A stretch of 64,000 nucleotides of DNA from Actinomycetes bacterium (GTDB lineage Bacteria; Actinomycetota; Acidimicrobiia; Acidimicrobiales; Ilumatobacteraceae). This document shows, piece by piece, positions 39,800 to 49,204 of the stretch. The notes below the pieces were generated by a model. The model searched no databases and was not told the origin of the DNA. It saw only the letters and a program-made list of their open reading frames with translations. Each line of letters begins with the position of its first letter. The first letter of the stretch is position 1. The translations under genes and the position numbers were made by a program. Where the stretch lies: assembly GCA_025356335.1 (NCBI GenBank), contig JANXUF010000033.1, positions 62,001 through 126,000 of the forward strand, read 5' to 3'.

Positions 39800-41638
39800 A
39801 TGACTGCGCTCCACGAACCGGCCTCCACCGAAGAGGCGCTCCCCCGTTGGTCCTTCGCCGACGTCTACGACTCGCTCGACGGCCGGGCGTTCGTCGGCGA
39901 TTTCGAAGGCCTCGAGGCCGATATCACCCGCACGCTCGGCCTCTTCGACGAACTCGGGATCAAGGCGATCGAACCGCGGCCGGTGACGCCCGCCGACGTC
40001 GAGGCCATCGAACGGGCGCTACCCGAGATGAACCGCACCAACGAGACGCTGATGCGGCTGTTCACCTGCGTCGAAACCACCGTCGCTGCGAACACTCGCG
40101 ACAGCGCAGCGCAAGCGTTGAGCAGCCGCCTGCATGCGCTCGACGCGTCGCTCAGCCCGCTCGAGACGCGACTCGCCAACTGGGTCAACGCGCTCGGCGT
40201 CGACGGACTGGCCGCCGCAAGTCCCCAGGCCGACGACCACCGCGGTCCATTGAACCGTCTCGCTGCCCGCGCCGCACATCAGATGAGCGAGCCTGAGGAA
40301 GCGCTGTACTCGGAGTTGTCGACGACGGGCCGCAGCTCGTGGGTGAGTCTGCATGCGGACATCACCTCGCAGCTGTCGGCGACGGTCATACTCGGAGACG
40401 GCATGAGCGAGACGATGCCGATGGCGTCGGTCCGTGGTCTCAGCAACCATCGCGATCCCGACATGCGCCACGCCGCCTATCGCGCCGAGATGCAGACGTG
40501 GCCGACGGTCGCCGTGCCATGTGCCGCGGCGTTGAACGCCATCAAGGGGGATGCCGTGATCGTCAACCGCCGCCGCAACTGGGAGCATCACCTCGACGCC
40601 TCGCTGTACGCAAACTCGATCAGCCGCCCGACCTTCGAAGCGATGCAGTCTGCCGTCGTTTCCAGCCTTCCCGATCTTCGCCGGTGGATGCGCATCAAAT
40701 CGGCGGCACACGGCCATGCCGGAGCGCTGGCATGGTGGGACCTCGTCGCTCCGCTGCCGATCGAGCAGGGTGCGATCGATTTCGACACCGGTGTCGGCAT
40801 CGTCACCGACGCCTTCACCAGCTACAGCGACCGGCTCGGCAGACTTCCCGGCCGTGCACTGGCGGAGCATTGGATCGATGCCGAGGCTCGCGACGGCAAG
40901 GTCGGTGGAGCCTTCTGCGCGTCCTTCGTCGACGATCGTTCACTGGTACTGCTCAATTGGCGCGATTCGATGGACAGTGTGCAGACACTCGCGCACGAAC
41001 TCGGCCACGCCTATCACAACACGCAATTGGCCGAGCGAACGATGCTGCAGAAGCAGTTGCCGATGGCACTTGCCGAAACCGCAAGCATCTTCTGCGAGAC
41101 ACTCGTCGTCGAAGCAGGGCTGCAACGCGTCAGTGGCGCGGCGCGCCTGGCGTTACTCGACGTCGATCTCATCGGCACGAACCAGATCGTCGTCGACATC
41201 CACAGTCGATTCCTGTTCGAATCCGCCGTCTACGAGCGGCGGGCGAAATCGAAGATCGGCGTCGAAGAGTTCTCGGAGATGATGGTCGAAGCACAACTCG
41301 CGGCGTATGGCGACGGCCTCGACCAGACCACCGCCCATCCGTATATGTGGGCGGTCAAGCCACACTATTACGGCAGCAGTTTCTACAACTGGCCCTATAC
41401 CTTCGGAGCACTGTTCGGTCTCGGCCTCTACCAACAATTCGGGAACGATCCGCAGCAGTTCCGTCTCGGCTACGACGACCTGCTGTCGCGCTGCGGGATG
41501 GCGACGGCCGAGCAACTCGGTTCGCAGTTCGGCATCGACGTCACCGACGTCTCCTTCTGGACGGCGAGCCTCGACGTTGTCCGCCAACGCATCACCGAAT
41601 ACGAGCGCCTCGCCGGAGAACTCGGCCTGATCAGCTGA
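39800..41638 (+). CDS. M3 family oligoendopeptidase
   Basis: HELGHAYHN (HExGH) motif; length and architecture as PepF-like enzymes. Confidence 0.93.
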   Translation: MTALHEPASTEEALPRWSFADVYDSLDGRAFVGDFEGLEADITRTLGLFDELGIKAIEPRPVTPADVEAIERALPEMNRTNETLMRLFTCVETTVAANTRDSAAQALSSRLHALDASLSPLETRLANWVNALGVDGLAAASPQADDHRGPLNRLAARAAHQMSEPEEALYSELSTTGRSSWVSLHADITSQLSATVILGDGMSETMPMASVRGLSNHRDPDMRHAAYRAEMQTWPTVAVPCAAALNAIKGDAVIVNRRRNWEHHLDASLYANSISRPTFEAMQSAVVSSLPDLRRWMRIKSAAHGHAGALAWWDLVAPLPIEQGAIDFDTGVGIVTDAFTSYSDRLGRLPGRALAEHWIDAEARDGKVGGAFCASFVDDRSLVLLNWRDSMDSVQTLAHELGHAYHNTQLAERTMLQKQLPMALAETASIFCETLVVEAGLQRVSGAARLALLDVDLIGTNQIVVDIHSRFLFESAVYERRAKSKIGVEEFSEMMVEAQLAAYGDGLDQTTAHPYMWAVKPHYYGSSFYNWPYTFGALFGLGLYQQFGNDPQQFRLGYDDLLSRCGMATAEQLGSQFGIDVTDVSFWTASLDVVRQRITEYERLAGELGLIS

Positions 41639-41659
41639 CCGCCACCTCATCTCACCGTC

Positions 41660-41706
41660 CCGAGTCACGAGAAATCGCAGCCGTCGCGAGATCCGGTGAC
41701 TCGGGA
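41660..41706. repeat. 47-bp imperfect palindrome, copy B
   Basis: CCGAGTCACGAGAAATCGCAGCCGTCGCGAGATCCGGTGACTCGGGA; 35/47 identical to copy A without gaps. Confidence 0.92.
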
Positions 41707-41746
41707 CGGCCTCGCCCCACTGGCCGTCGCCGTTAGCCTGGGATGT

Positions 41747-42790
41747 ATGGCAGGCAGATACGACTACGACCGGGCAGCGCTCGGTGAGCTGCTCGCCGAT
41801 CAGCCGCGCTACCGGCTCGACCAACTGTGGAGCGGGCTGTACGAACACCTCGCAGAACCAACGGCGATCACCGGTCTGCCGGCAGCGTTGCGCGCCAGGC
41901 TCGACGAAGTACTGCCGACATCGTTGACGGAAGTCGCACGCCAGTCGACGCCAGGTGGTGAGACCGTCAAGTTCCTGTGGCACCTCGAAGGGGGTGCGCA
42001 GATCGAGTCGGTGCTGATGCTCTATCGCGACCGGGCGACCGTCTGCGTCAGCACACAGGCAGGCTGCGCGATGGCGTGCGGATTCTGTGCAACCGGACAG
42101 GCAGGTTTCACCAGGCAGTTGACCGTCGGCGAGATCGTCGAACAGGTGATCCTCGCCTCACGCCAGGCACGGTTGGCGGACCGCCGCGTGTCGAACGTCG
42201 TCTTCATGGGGATGGGCGAGCCGCTCGCCAACGAGGAAGCGGTGTGGGGTGCCGTCGAGCGCCTCCACAGTGCGGTCGGCCTCTCCGCTCGACACCTGAC
42301 GATTTCGACAGTCGGGCTCGTTCCGGGTATCCGTAAGCTCGGCGACCGTCCGCTCCCCGTCAATCTCGCTGTCTCACTGCATGCCGCCAACGACGCACTG
42401 CGCAGCGAACTCGTGCCGATCAACAGGCGCTACCCGCTCGAGGTGCTGATGCAGGCATGCGCAGAATACCTCGCCAAGAAGAACCGCAGGCTGTCGTTCG
42501 AGTGGGCACTGATCGACGGCGTCAACGATCGCCAATCCGACGCCGTAGAACTGTCACGACTCTGCCGCGGCCTGCCTTTGCATGCGCACGTCAACCTCAT
42601 CCCACTGAACCCGACGCCGGGCTGGCCAACCAAGGGTACGCCACTCTCCCGTGTCCACGACTTCTGTCACCAGCTGGAGTCACTCGGCGTCAACGCCACC
42701 GTCCGGCAGAATCGCGGCACCGACATCGAAGCAGCCTGCGGCCAATTGGCCGCAGGCCAACCCGTGACCCTCGGCTCGACCCGCCGCTGA
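41747..42790 (+). CDS. rlmN: 23S rRNA (adenine(2503)-C(2))-methyltransferase
   Basis: Radical SAM CAMACGFCATG, VFMGMGEPLANEE; start ATG 41747. Confidence 0.95.
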   Translation: MAGRYDYDRAALGELLADQPRYRLDQLWSGLYEHLAEPTAITGLPAALRARLDEVLPTSLTEVARQSTPGGETVKFLWHLEGGAQIESVLMLYRDRATVCVSTQAGCAMACGFCATGQAGFTRQLTVGEIVEQVILASRQARLADRRVSNVVFMGMGEPLANEEAVWGAVERLHSAVGLSARHLTISTVGLVPGIRKLGDRPLPVNLAVSLHAANDALRSELVPINRRYPLEVLMQACAEYLAKKNRRLSFEWALIDGVNDRQSDAVELSRLCRGLPLHAHVNLIPLNPTPGWPTKGTPLSRVHDFCHQLESLGVNATVRQNRGTDIEAACGQLAAGQPVTLGSTRR

Positions 42791-42905
42791 AAACCGCCGG
42801 CCGGCAACGGGCGACAGCACGACGCAACGGGCGCAGGAGGCGATGGGTGAAGCGGCAGCAAACGGTACGACAAGCCGACCCCGTCGGGGAGTACCAGGGG
42901 GCGAT

Positions 42906-42997
42906 AGCCCCTTCGTCCGGCGGGAGGGCCGGCTTGCTGGCGGCCGTTGCAGAGAAAGCGCGCCGAAGCCGCTCCGACAAGCACTCGACGGAGCGGA
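42906..42997 (+). other. Hairpin-dense intergenic segment, possible 3'UTR or terminator cluster
   Basis: CCGGC-6 nt-GCCGG and CCGCTCCG...CGGAGCGG stems, with GGGGC-GATA-GCCCC just upstream. Confidence 0.35.
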
Positions 42998-43041
42998 GGA
43001 AGCGGAGCGAGGAACGAGCGACCGAGTGACGGAGAAGCCGA

Positions 43042-44274
43042 CTAGCCGCAGGCGAATTTGACGGAGGGGAACGGGTTGACTGCTGCACCGTTGCCCGGGT
43101 GTATCTCGAAGTGGAGGTGCACGCTGCCCTTGGCGTCACCCGTATCGCCCATATACCCGATCACGTCACCCCGCTTCACGACACCGTTTTTCGCCCAACT
43201 GTCGAGGTGGGCGTAGTAGTACCCGTTGCCGTTGCTGCCGGTGAAGTTGACGGCGTTACCACCGAGGCCGTTGGTTTCGTCTTTGGCGATGCCATCGACG
43301 ACAGCGAGAATCGGGGTGCCGCGTGCGCCGAGCATGTCGACGCCCTGATGCCTGCGGCCTCCTGAACGCGGCGCTCCCCACGTATCGCTGAATGCAGAGG
43401 GCCCACCGACCGGGCAGATGATGCTCGTGTCGACGTAGCCGCAATCGCCGATGCATCCGCCGTTGACGTTCGCGCTGCCGTTTCCGCCGCCGGTCACCGC
43501 CACTGGTGTGGCGGCCGCTGCCGGCCCGGCGGCCGCCGGTGCTCCGGCAGAGACGCTTGCGGCAGCTGCAGCTGCCGCCTTCTGCGCAGCAGCGTCCGCA
43601 GCCGCTTTCTGCGCAGCTGCTTTGATCGCCGCTTTTTCAGCAGCCTGCTGCTGCGCAAGCGCCTTGGCGATGGCCTGGTCCTGCAACGCCTTGTTCTGGA
43701 TCTCCGTCCATGTGTCGATGTCGGCCCGTGCCGCTGACTGCGCCGCTTCCAGCGACGCCTGCTTCAGTTGAATCTGGTGCGTCTTGGCAGTGAGCGCCGC
43801 CTGCTTGACTTCCAGCAGCTGTTTCGACACCTGAAACTGATCGATGGCGCTGAGGTTGGTGTCGGTCAGCAGACCGGTCAGCGCGCTGATTTCAACCTGA
43901 TTGGTGACGCCTTTGAGATCGCTGAGCAGCAGGTTGGTGGAAGTGTCACCGGCGGCGAACTGCTGCAGGGCAAGTTGCTGAACCCCGCGTTGCAGCGTCG
44001 AAACCTGCTGTTTCACGGCATCGACCTGGGAGGTCAGTTCGACTGCGTCCTGGTTGGCCTGATCGAGTTCGGATTGCGCCGTTCCCCATGCTGCCGCCGC
44101 CTGGTTCGCCTGATTGTGCGCAGCAGTCACTTCGGCAACGGCCTTGTCGATGTCGCTCTGGTCCTCGGCGTGAGCGGCACTGCTCGGTGCCATGGCGATG
44201 GCCGCGCCAATCAGCGCAACGGCGATGAGTCGCCGGCCCAGCGAGCGATGAACGCCTGTGAATACATGCACGAC
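43042..44274 (-). CDS. M23 family (LytM/EnvC-like) peptidoglycan peptidase
   Basis: Coiled-coil N-term, C-term HQGVDMLGARGTPILAVVDG...GDVIGYMGDTGDAKGSVHLHFEIHPG; start approximate. Confidence 0.9.
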   Translation of the reverse strand, partial: VVHVFTGVHRSLGRRLIAVALIGAAIAMAPSSAAHAEDQSDIDKAVAEVTAAHNQANQAAAAWGTAQSELDQANQDAVELTSQVDAVKQQVSTLQRGVQQLALQQFAAGDTSTNLLLSDLKGVTNQVEISALTGLLTDTNLSAIDQFQVSKQLLEVKQAALTAKTHQIQLKQASLEAAQSAARADIDTWTEIQNKALQDQAIAKALAQQQAAEKAAIKAAAQKAAADAAAQKAAAAAAASVSAGAPAAAGPAAAATPVAVTGGGNGSANVNGGCIGDCGYVDTSIICPVGGPSAFSDTWGAPRSGGRRHQGVDMLGARGTPILAVVDGIAKDETNGLGGNAVNFTGSNGNGYYYAHLDSWAKNGVVKRGDVIGYMGDTGDAKGSVHLHFEIHPGNGAAVNPFPSVKFACG

Positions 44275-44367
44275 GAATCGGAATAATACCGGCCTGCACG
44301 TCCACGGTGGTGTCATCCGGATTGCGGTCTGGCTACGGCCGTCCGGAGCCGCTACCGTCCAACCTCC

Positions 44368-45216
44368 ATGTCAACGATGCCACCGGTCGTCCCGCCTCCT
44401 GCCGTCGTCCGCGTGCCTGCTGTCATCCAGTTGCGCGCTGTGCGGCTGGTCCGGGACGAGCGAGTGATTCTCGACGACGTCGATTGGAAGGTCAGCTCGG
44501 GCGAGCGGTGGGTCGTGTTGGGGTCCAACGGGTCCGGCAAGACCAGCATGGTCCGTATCGCCGCACTGATGCTGCACCCCAGCGGCGGGACGGTGCGCGT
44601 GTTGGGCGAGCAACTCGGCATGACCGATGTGCGTTCCCTCAGGCGCCGCATCGGCTACGTCTCGGCGGCACTCGCCGGACAGTTGCGAAACGATCTCATC
44701 GCCGCCGACATTGTCATGACGGCCAAGAACGCAGCGCTCGAACCGTGGTGGCATCGGTACGACGACGCCGATCGCCAGCGGGCCGTCCTGTGCCTCGAAC
44801 AGCTGGGCGTCGGTCACTTCGCCGATCGGTCGTTCGGGACGATGTCATCCGGCGAACAGCAGCGTGTGCTGCTGGCCCGTTCGTTGATGAACGCCCCGAA
44901 CGTGGTTCTGCTCGACGAGCCGAGTGCCAGGCTCGATCTCGGAGGGCGAGAACAACTCGTCGGCGCGCTGACGGAGATGGCCGACAACCCCGACGGGCCG
45001 GCCTTGGTACTCGTCACCCACCATGTCGACGAGATCCCTCCCGGCATGACTCACGCAGTGTTGCTCCGCGACGGCCTCGTCCAGGCGTCTGGGCCGATCG
45101 CCAAGGTGTTGACCAGCGAATCGCTGAGCGCCTGCTTCGGCCTGCAGCTCGACCTCGAACGCCGGCCGAACGGCCGCCTCAGCGCCTACGCCAGCAGCGG
45201 GCAGCCACTCCGATAG
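44368..45216 (+). CDS. Stand-alone ABC ATP-binding protein (ModF-like)
   Basis: Walker A GSNGSGKTS, signature MSSGEQQRVLLAR, Walker B VVLLDEP; no adjacent permease. Confidence 0.88.
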   Translation: MSTMPPVVPPPAVVRVPAVIQLRAVRLVRDERVILDDVDWKVSSGERWVVLGSNGSGKTSMVRIAALMLHPSGGTVRVLGEQLGMTDVRSLRRRIGYVSAALAGQLRNDLIAADIVMTAKNAALEPWWHRYDDADRQRAVLCLEQLGVGHFADRSFGTMSSGEQQRVLLARSLMNAPNVVLLDEPSARLDLGGREQLVGALTEMADNPDGPALVLVTHHVDEIPPGMTHAVLLRDGLVQASGPIAKVLTSESLSACFGLQLDLERRPNGRLSAYASSGQPLR

Positions 45217-45226
45217 CAGCTAGGTG

Positions 45227-45303
45227 CCCGAGTGTGGACGCACCCGAGTGTGGACGCCGCACCGGAGTGCGGTGGCGACCGCTACGGGTGCCTGGACACT
45301 CGG
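45227..45303. repeat. Palindromic intergenic element with 16-bp tandem duplication
   Basis: CCCGAGTGTGGACG twice (45227, 45243); CCGAGTGT(45244)...ACACTCGG(45296); inner hairpin CCGCAC-CGGA-GTGCGG (45257-45272). Confidence 0.9.
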
Positions 45304-45335
45304 ATGCCGCGCTGACACAGTGCTGCACGAACAGT

Positions 45336-45815
45336 TCAGGCGGTGCCTGGGGGTTGTTCGACGAGCGCCTTCAGGGAGTCACGCCCCCGGTTGATCTGCT
45401 CGTGCAATACCCGTTCGAGGACCGCGCCTGTCCACAAACCGCCGCCATAGTGCAACGACATCGTCAACGTCGTCGACGTCGTCCTCGCCGGTCCCGTCAA
45501 CGTCGTCGCCGTCGTCAGTTCGGCCTGCAGTACCCACGAGGAGTGACTGTTGCCGTCCAATTCCCGTCGTTCGAAACGCACGAGTTTCCCGTCGACACCG
45601 TCTGTGCGCACCATCCGCAGACGCTTCGAGCGGGCGAACGGACCAACCCGTGCCCGCAGTTCGACCGTCCATGCCGGTGCTGCGTCCGCTGCCATCTGGT
45701 CTGGCGCAGCTCGGTGCACGAGATCGAGCCATACCGGGTAGTCGGTGAGGTCGTGAACCCATCGATACAGCGTCGCCGGCGGGCATTCGGCGACGAGCAC
45801 AGCACTGATGTCCAC
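45336..45815 (-). CDS. SRPBCC (START-like) family protein
   Basis: PPATLYRWVHDLTDYPVWLDLVHRA; typical length. Confidence 0.8.
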   Translation of the reverse strand: MDISAVLVAECPPATLYRWVHDLTDYPVWLDLVHRAAPDQMAADAAPAWTVELRARVGPFARSKRLRMVRTDGVDGKLVRFERRELDGNSHSSWVLQAELTTATTLTGPARTTSTTLTMSLHYGGGLWTGAVLERVLHEQINRGRDSLKALVEQPPGTA

Positions 45816-45843
45816 ACGCTGAGTATGCCAAGCCGAACTGCGA

Positions 45844-46374
45844 TCATTCGCTGGAGGCCTGAGGACGTCCGTCGACGAACGGCTCGGTGCCGAAGGCTTT
45901 TGCCAACAGCGGGGTTCGTGCCGACAGCAATCCGTTCAGGTCGTCGCGGCGGTCGAAAACCGGGATCCACGGGAGCGCAACAGCTGGTCCACCGGCTCGA
46001 TCGCCTGCAGGCTGGTCGAGCCCTGCTGTCGGGAGTGCGTCGGTGGCCATGATCTCGAACGGCAGCTCCTCTGTGGAGTCGACGTGCTGACGCGACGCCG
46101 GCCGCTGGTGCCTCGGGCGTGGCTTCGCGACCGGGTGTTCCGGCGGCGGCTGCTGGCGGAACAGGCGCGGTTGGCTTTCACGGAGGTCGTCGAGCCACCA
46201 GCCCAACGGCGGGGTCAACGAGTTGGCGTGGTGCTCGCACAACGCTCCCCCGCGGATCGCCGTGCCCTCCTGTGAATAGAGGACCGAGAGGAAGACCAGG
46301 TGGCGCCGGGCATCGAAGCCGTAGCCGACAGCAGCGGCGACGGAACATCCGGGACGTTCACAGAGCCGAGCCAC
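45844..46374 (-). CDS. DUF3499-like protein
   Basis: RLCERPGCSVAAAVGYGFDARRHLVFL...GALCEHHANSLTPPLGWWLDDL. Confidence 0.75.
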   Translation of the reverse strand: MARLCERPGCSVAAAVGYGFDARRHLVFLSVLYSQEGTAIRGGALCEHHANSLTPPLGWWLDDLRESQPRLFRQQPPPEHPVAKPRPRHQRPASRQHVDSTEELPFEIMATDALPTAGLDQPAGDRAGGPAVALPWIPVFDRRDDLNGLLSARTPLLAKAFGTEPFVDGRPQASSE

Positions 46375-46393
46375 GACGTAATGTTAGTGGTGG

Positions 46394-47080
46394 ATGCGTG
46401 CACTGATAGTCGAGGACGATCCGTCGATGGCTGCCTCGCTCCGCCGCGGGCTGGAGGCGGAGGGATACACCGTCGCAGTGGCCGACAACGGCGAGGATGG
46501 GCTGTTCCAGGCACAGCAGGGCGACTTCGACATCGTGCTCCTCGACATCATGTTGCCGAGGCGAAACGGCTATCTCGTGGTGACCGATCTCCGCACGTCG
46601 GGCAGCACGGTCCCGGTGCTGATGCTGACAGCGAAGGACGGGGAGTGGGATCAGGCGGAGGCGCTGGACTCGGGTGCCGACGACTACCTCGCCAAGCCGT
46701 TCTCCTATCCCGTGCTGCTCGCGAGGATGCGTGCGCTGATTCGTCGGTCCGCCGGCATCGCCGATCCACTGCTGACCGTCGGCGACCTACGCATCGATCC
46801 GTCTGCGAAACGCTGCTGGCGAGCCGGAGTCGAGATCGAGCTGACGGCTCGTGAGTTCGCTGTGCTCGAGTACCTGGCGGTCCAGTCCGGACGCGTCGTC
46901 AGCAAGATCGAACTCGTCGAACATGTCTGGGATCAGGCGAGGGAGCCGGACACCAACGTCGTCGAGGTCTACATCGGCTACCTGCGCCGCAAGATCGACA
47001 CCCCGTTCGAGGTCGCGCTGTTGCAGACGGTTCGCGGTGCCGGGTACCGCCTGAGCGCGCCGGTACCCGCACCGAAGTGA
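46394..47080 (+). CDS. OmpR/PhoB-family response regulator
   Basis: Receiver (VEDDPSM, LLDIMLPRRNG, LMLTAKD, KPFSYPVLLARM) plus winged helix (YIGYLRRKID, TVRGAGYRL). Confidence 0.95.
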   Translation: MRALIVEDDPSMAASLRRGLEAEGYTVAVADNGEDGLFQAQQGDFDIVLLDIMLPRRNGYLVVTDLRTSGSTVPVLMLTAKDGEWDQAEALDSGADDYLAKPFSYPVLLARMRALIRRSAGIADPLLTVGDLRIDPSAKRCWRAGVEIELTAREFAVLEYLAVQSGRVVSKIELVEHVWDQAREPDTNVVEVYIGYLRRKIDTPFEVALLQTVRGAGYRLSAPVPAPK

Positions 47081-47122
47081 CAGCGCTTCGTCGTCCGGCC
47101 CGAACATTGCAGCGACGATGCG

Positions 47123-47143
47123 TCATGATATTCATCATCATGA
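47123..47143. promoter_or_regulatory. Operator-like inverted repeat upstream of the P450 gene
   Basis: TCATGAT-attcatc... read as TCATGAT N7 ATCATGA, AT-rich in a GC-rich genome. Confidence 0.5.
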
Positions 47144-47213
47144 ACCTGGGGTGACGCTCACTGGATGAAGCGGACAGCAGTCGGCTGCTGGTTCGCCGAA
47201 GGAGGATCTACCG

Positions 47214-48401
47214 ATGAACGAGTATCCGTCGGTCGAGGTCAATCTGACCTCGCTCGTGACGCCCGTCGGGGCGCACTGGGAACAGAACGATCGACTGCGT
47301 GAGGAATTCCCTGTCTATTGGAACACCTACGGAAACGGCTACTGGGTGCTCACCCGCGCCGAGGAGATCCGAGAGGCCTCACAGAACCCGGCCGTGTTCT
47401 CCAATCATTCGATCGTCGCCACAGACCCGAATCCGGCGTACCGATTCCTTCCATCGTTCGTCGACCCCCCACAGCACATGAAATACCGCAAGCCGCTCAA
47501 CCGTTGGTTCTCCCCGCCCGCCGTCGCGGCGCTCGTCCCGCAACTGCGTGAATGCGCAGCGACGACGATGCAGGAGTTCGCCGCAGACGGCCATACCGAC
47601 TACGTCAACTCCTTCGGCGACCACTTCCCTGTGCGCGTCTTCCTGACGTCGATGGGCCTGCCGTTGGAACACGCTGCCTTCCTCGTTTCGTGCGTGCGCA
47701 GGATGTCTGGGGCCCGCTCGGGCTCCCCTGACCACGTCGCCAGGATGATGGGGGCGTGGGCAGACATCGCTGCGTTCTGGACCGTGCTGCTTGCCGATCG
47801 CCACGCCAACCCGCTCGACCCTGACATCGATTTCGTCACCCACATGACCGAGGCGACGATCGACGGACACCCCTTTGCCGACGACGAGATCATCGACACG
47901 CTCGTCACGTTGACACTCGGCAGCCTCGACACCCTCAAGGGTCAGTTCGGCTGGTGCATCTATCACTTCGCAACGCACCCCGAGGATCGTCAGCGGATCA
48001 TCGATGACCCGAATCTGATTCCGAACGCCGTCGAAGAGATCATGCGCGCCTACCCGATCGTCGGCATGGCGCGGAAGTTGACGCAGGACATCGAATTCCA
48101 TGGCTGTCCGATGAAGAAGGACGACATGCTCTTCCTGAATCTGCCGTCGGCGACGCGAGATCCTCGCGAATTTCCCGATGCCGACAAGGTGATCATCGAC
48201 CGCAGCCCGAATCGCCATATGGCCTTCGGGGCGAGCGAACACCGCTGCGTCGGTTCGCACCTCGCCCGCGCCGAGATGATCATCGCCTTGGAGGAATGGC
48301 ATCGAGCGATCCCCCACTATCGGCTGGGGGTCGATGAACCGCTGATGGAGCTCGGAAGTCAGATCGCCCTCGTTTCGCTACCGCTCGTGTGGGACGTATA
48401 G
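47214..48401 (+). CDS. Cytochrome P450
   Basis: Heme-binding FGASEHRCVGSHLARAE; I helix TLTLGSLDTLKGQ; PNRHMAFG. Confidence 0.95.
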   Translation: MNEYPSVEVNLTSLVTPVGAHWEQNDRLREEFPVYWNTYGNGYWVLTRAEEIREASQNPAVFSNHSIVATDPNPAYRFLPSFVDPPQHMKYRKPLNRWFSPPAVAALVPQLRECAATTMQEFAADGHTDYVNSFGDHFPVRVFLTSMGLPLEHAAFLVSCVRRMSGARSGSPDHVARMMGAWADIAAFWTVLLADRHANPLDPDIDFVTHMTEATIDGHPFADDEIIDTLVTLTLGSLDTLKGQFGWCIYHFATHPEDRQRIIDDPNLIPNAVEEIMRAYPIVGMARKLTQDIEFHGCPMKKDDMLFLNLPSATRDPREFPDADKVIIDRSPNRHMAFGASEHRCVGSHLARAEMIIALEEWHRAIPHYRLGVDEPLMELGSQIALVSLPLVWDV

Positions 48402-48555
48402 CGACAGCCGGCGATCGCCGGAAACCGTCGCCGAACGTCGCCTTTGAAACCGCCTCCGGAGACCTTGCTACACCGCTTTGCTACGCTCGCTTGCACCGGC
48501 GTTCGCGCCTGTCATGCCCACGAGTTGCCGCACTGCGCCAGCGGGAAGGAGAGAG

Positions 48556-49161
48556 ATGTCCGCAACTACTACGTTCGCCGACGACATCGTCTATCCAGAC
48601 AGCGACGCCAAGGCGATGGCCGACAGTCAGCAACAGGCTGCGGTCATCCGCCGACTCGTCGCCGGATTCGAGCGGGTCTTCGCCGATCGCCAGGATGTTG
48701 TGGTCGGCGGCGACTTCTTCTGGTACCCGGTCGAGGGAGTCCCGAAAATCGTCGCCGCGCCTGACGTCACGATACTTTTCGGCGTCGACCAGGACGACGA
48801 TCTGTCGAACGGTCGGCCGGGGGTGTACGGAGGCAGCATCGCGCTGACGGCCGAGGTGATGTCGTCGGCGAACACCTGGCGGGAGATGACCGAGAAGCGG
48901 ATGGTCCACGACCGTTGTGGTGTGCCGGAATCCTGGGTTTTCGATCCGGAAACCGCCATCCTCGAAGTGTGGCGGCGGACCGAAGACGGCGGTCTCTTCG
49001 CCGTCGCCGATCCGGCAGACGGCTCTGTCAGCCCACTCGGCAACGTTCGTGTGAGCGTCGAGGACGGGGACCTCGTCATTCGCGATCCAGACGGTCGGGC
49101 CTGGCCGCGACTGACAGGTATCGGTCTGCACGAGCTGCACGACTGGGAACGAGACGCTTGA
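48556..49161 (+). CDS. Uma2/DUF820 family (PD-(D/E)XK-like) protein
   Basis: APDVTILFGVD...LTAEVMSSANTWREMTEKRMVHDRCGVPESWVFDPE. Confidence 0.85.
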   Translation: MSATTTFADDIVYPDSDAKAMADSQQQAAVIRRLVAGFERVFADRQDVVVGGDFFWYPVEGVPKIVAAPDVTILFGVDQDDDLSNGRPGVYGGSIALTAEVMSSANTWREMTEKRMVHDRCGVPESWVFDPETAILEVWRRTEDGGLFAVADPADGSVSPLGNVRVSVEDGDLVIRDPDGRAWPRLTGIGLHELHDWERDA

Positions 49162-49204
49162 CCAGCAGGTCGGTCGCGAACCGGGCGCCGACGGGCGCCT
49201 CACG

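Noticed and set aside
44307-46052. 581-aa plus-strand ORF
   Set aside because: Out of frame with the ABC ATPase and antisense to the SRPBCC gene
48408-48421. Perfect palindrome CCGGCGATCGCCGG (contains HIP1-like GCGATCGC)
   Set aside because: Single site just after the P450 stop; best explained as a terminator or chance in GC-rich DNA
48556-49161. Uma2 gene as part of a defence island
   Set aside because: No other defence-type genes adjacent; Uma2 proteins are common and mostly uncharacterised
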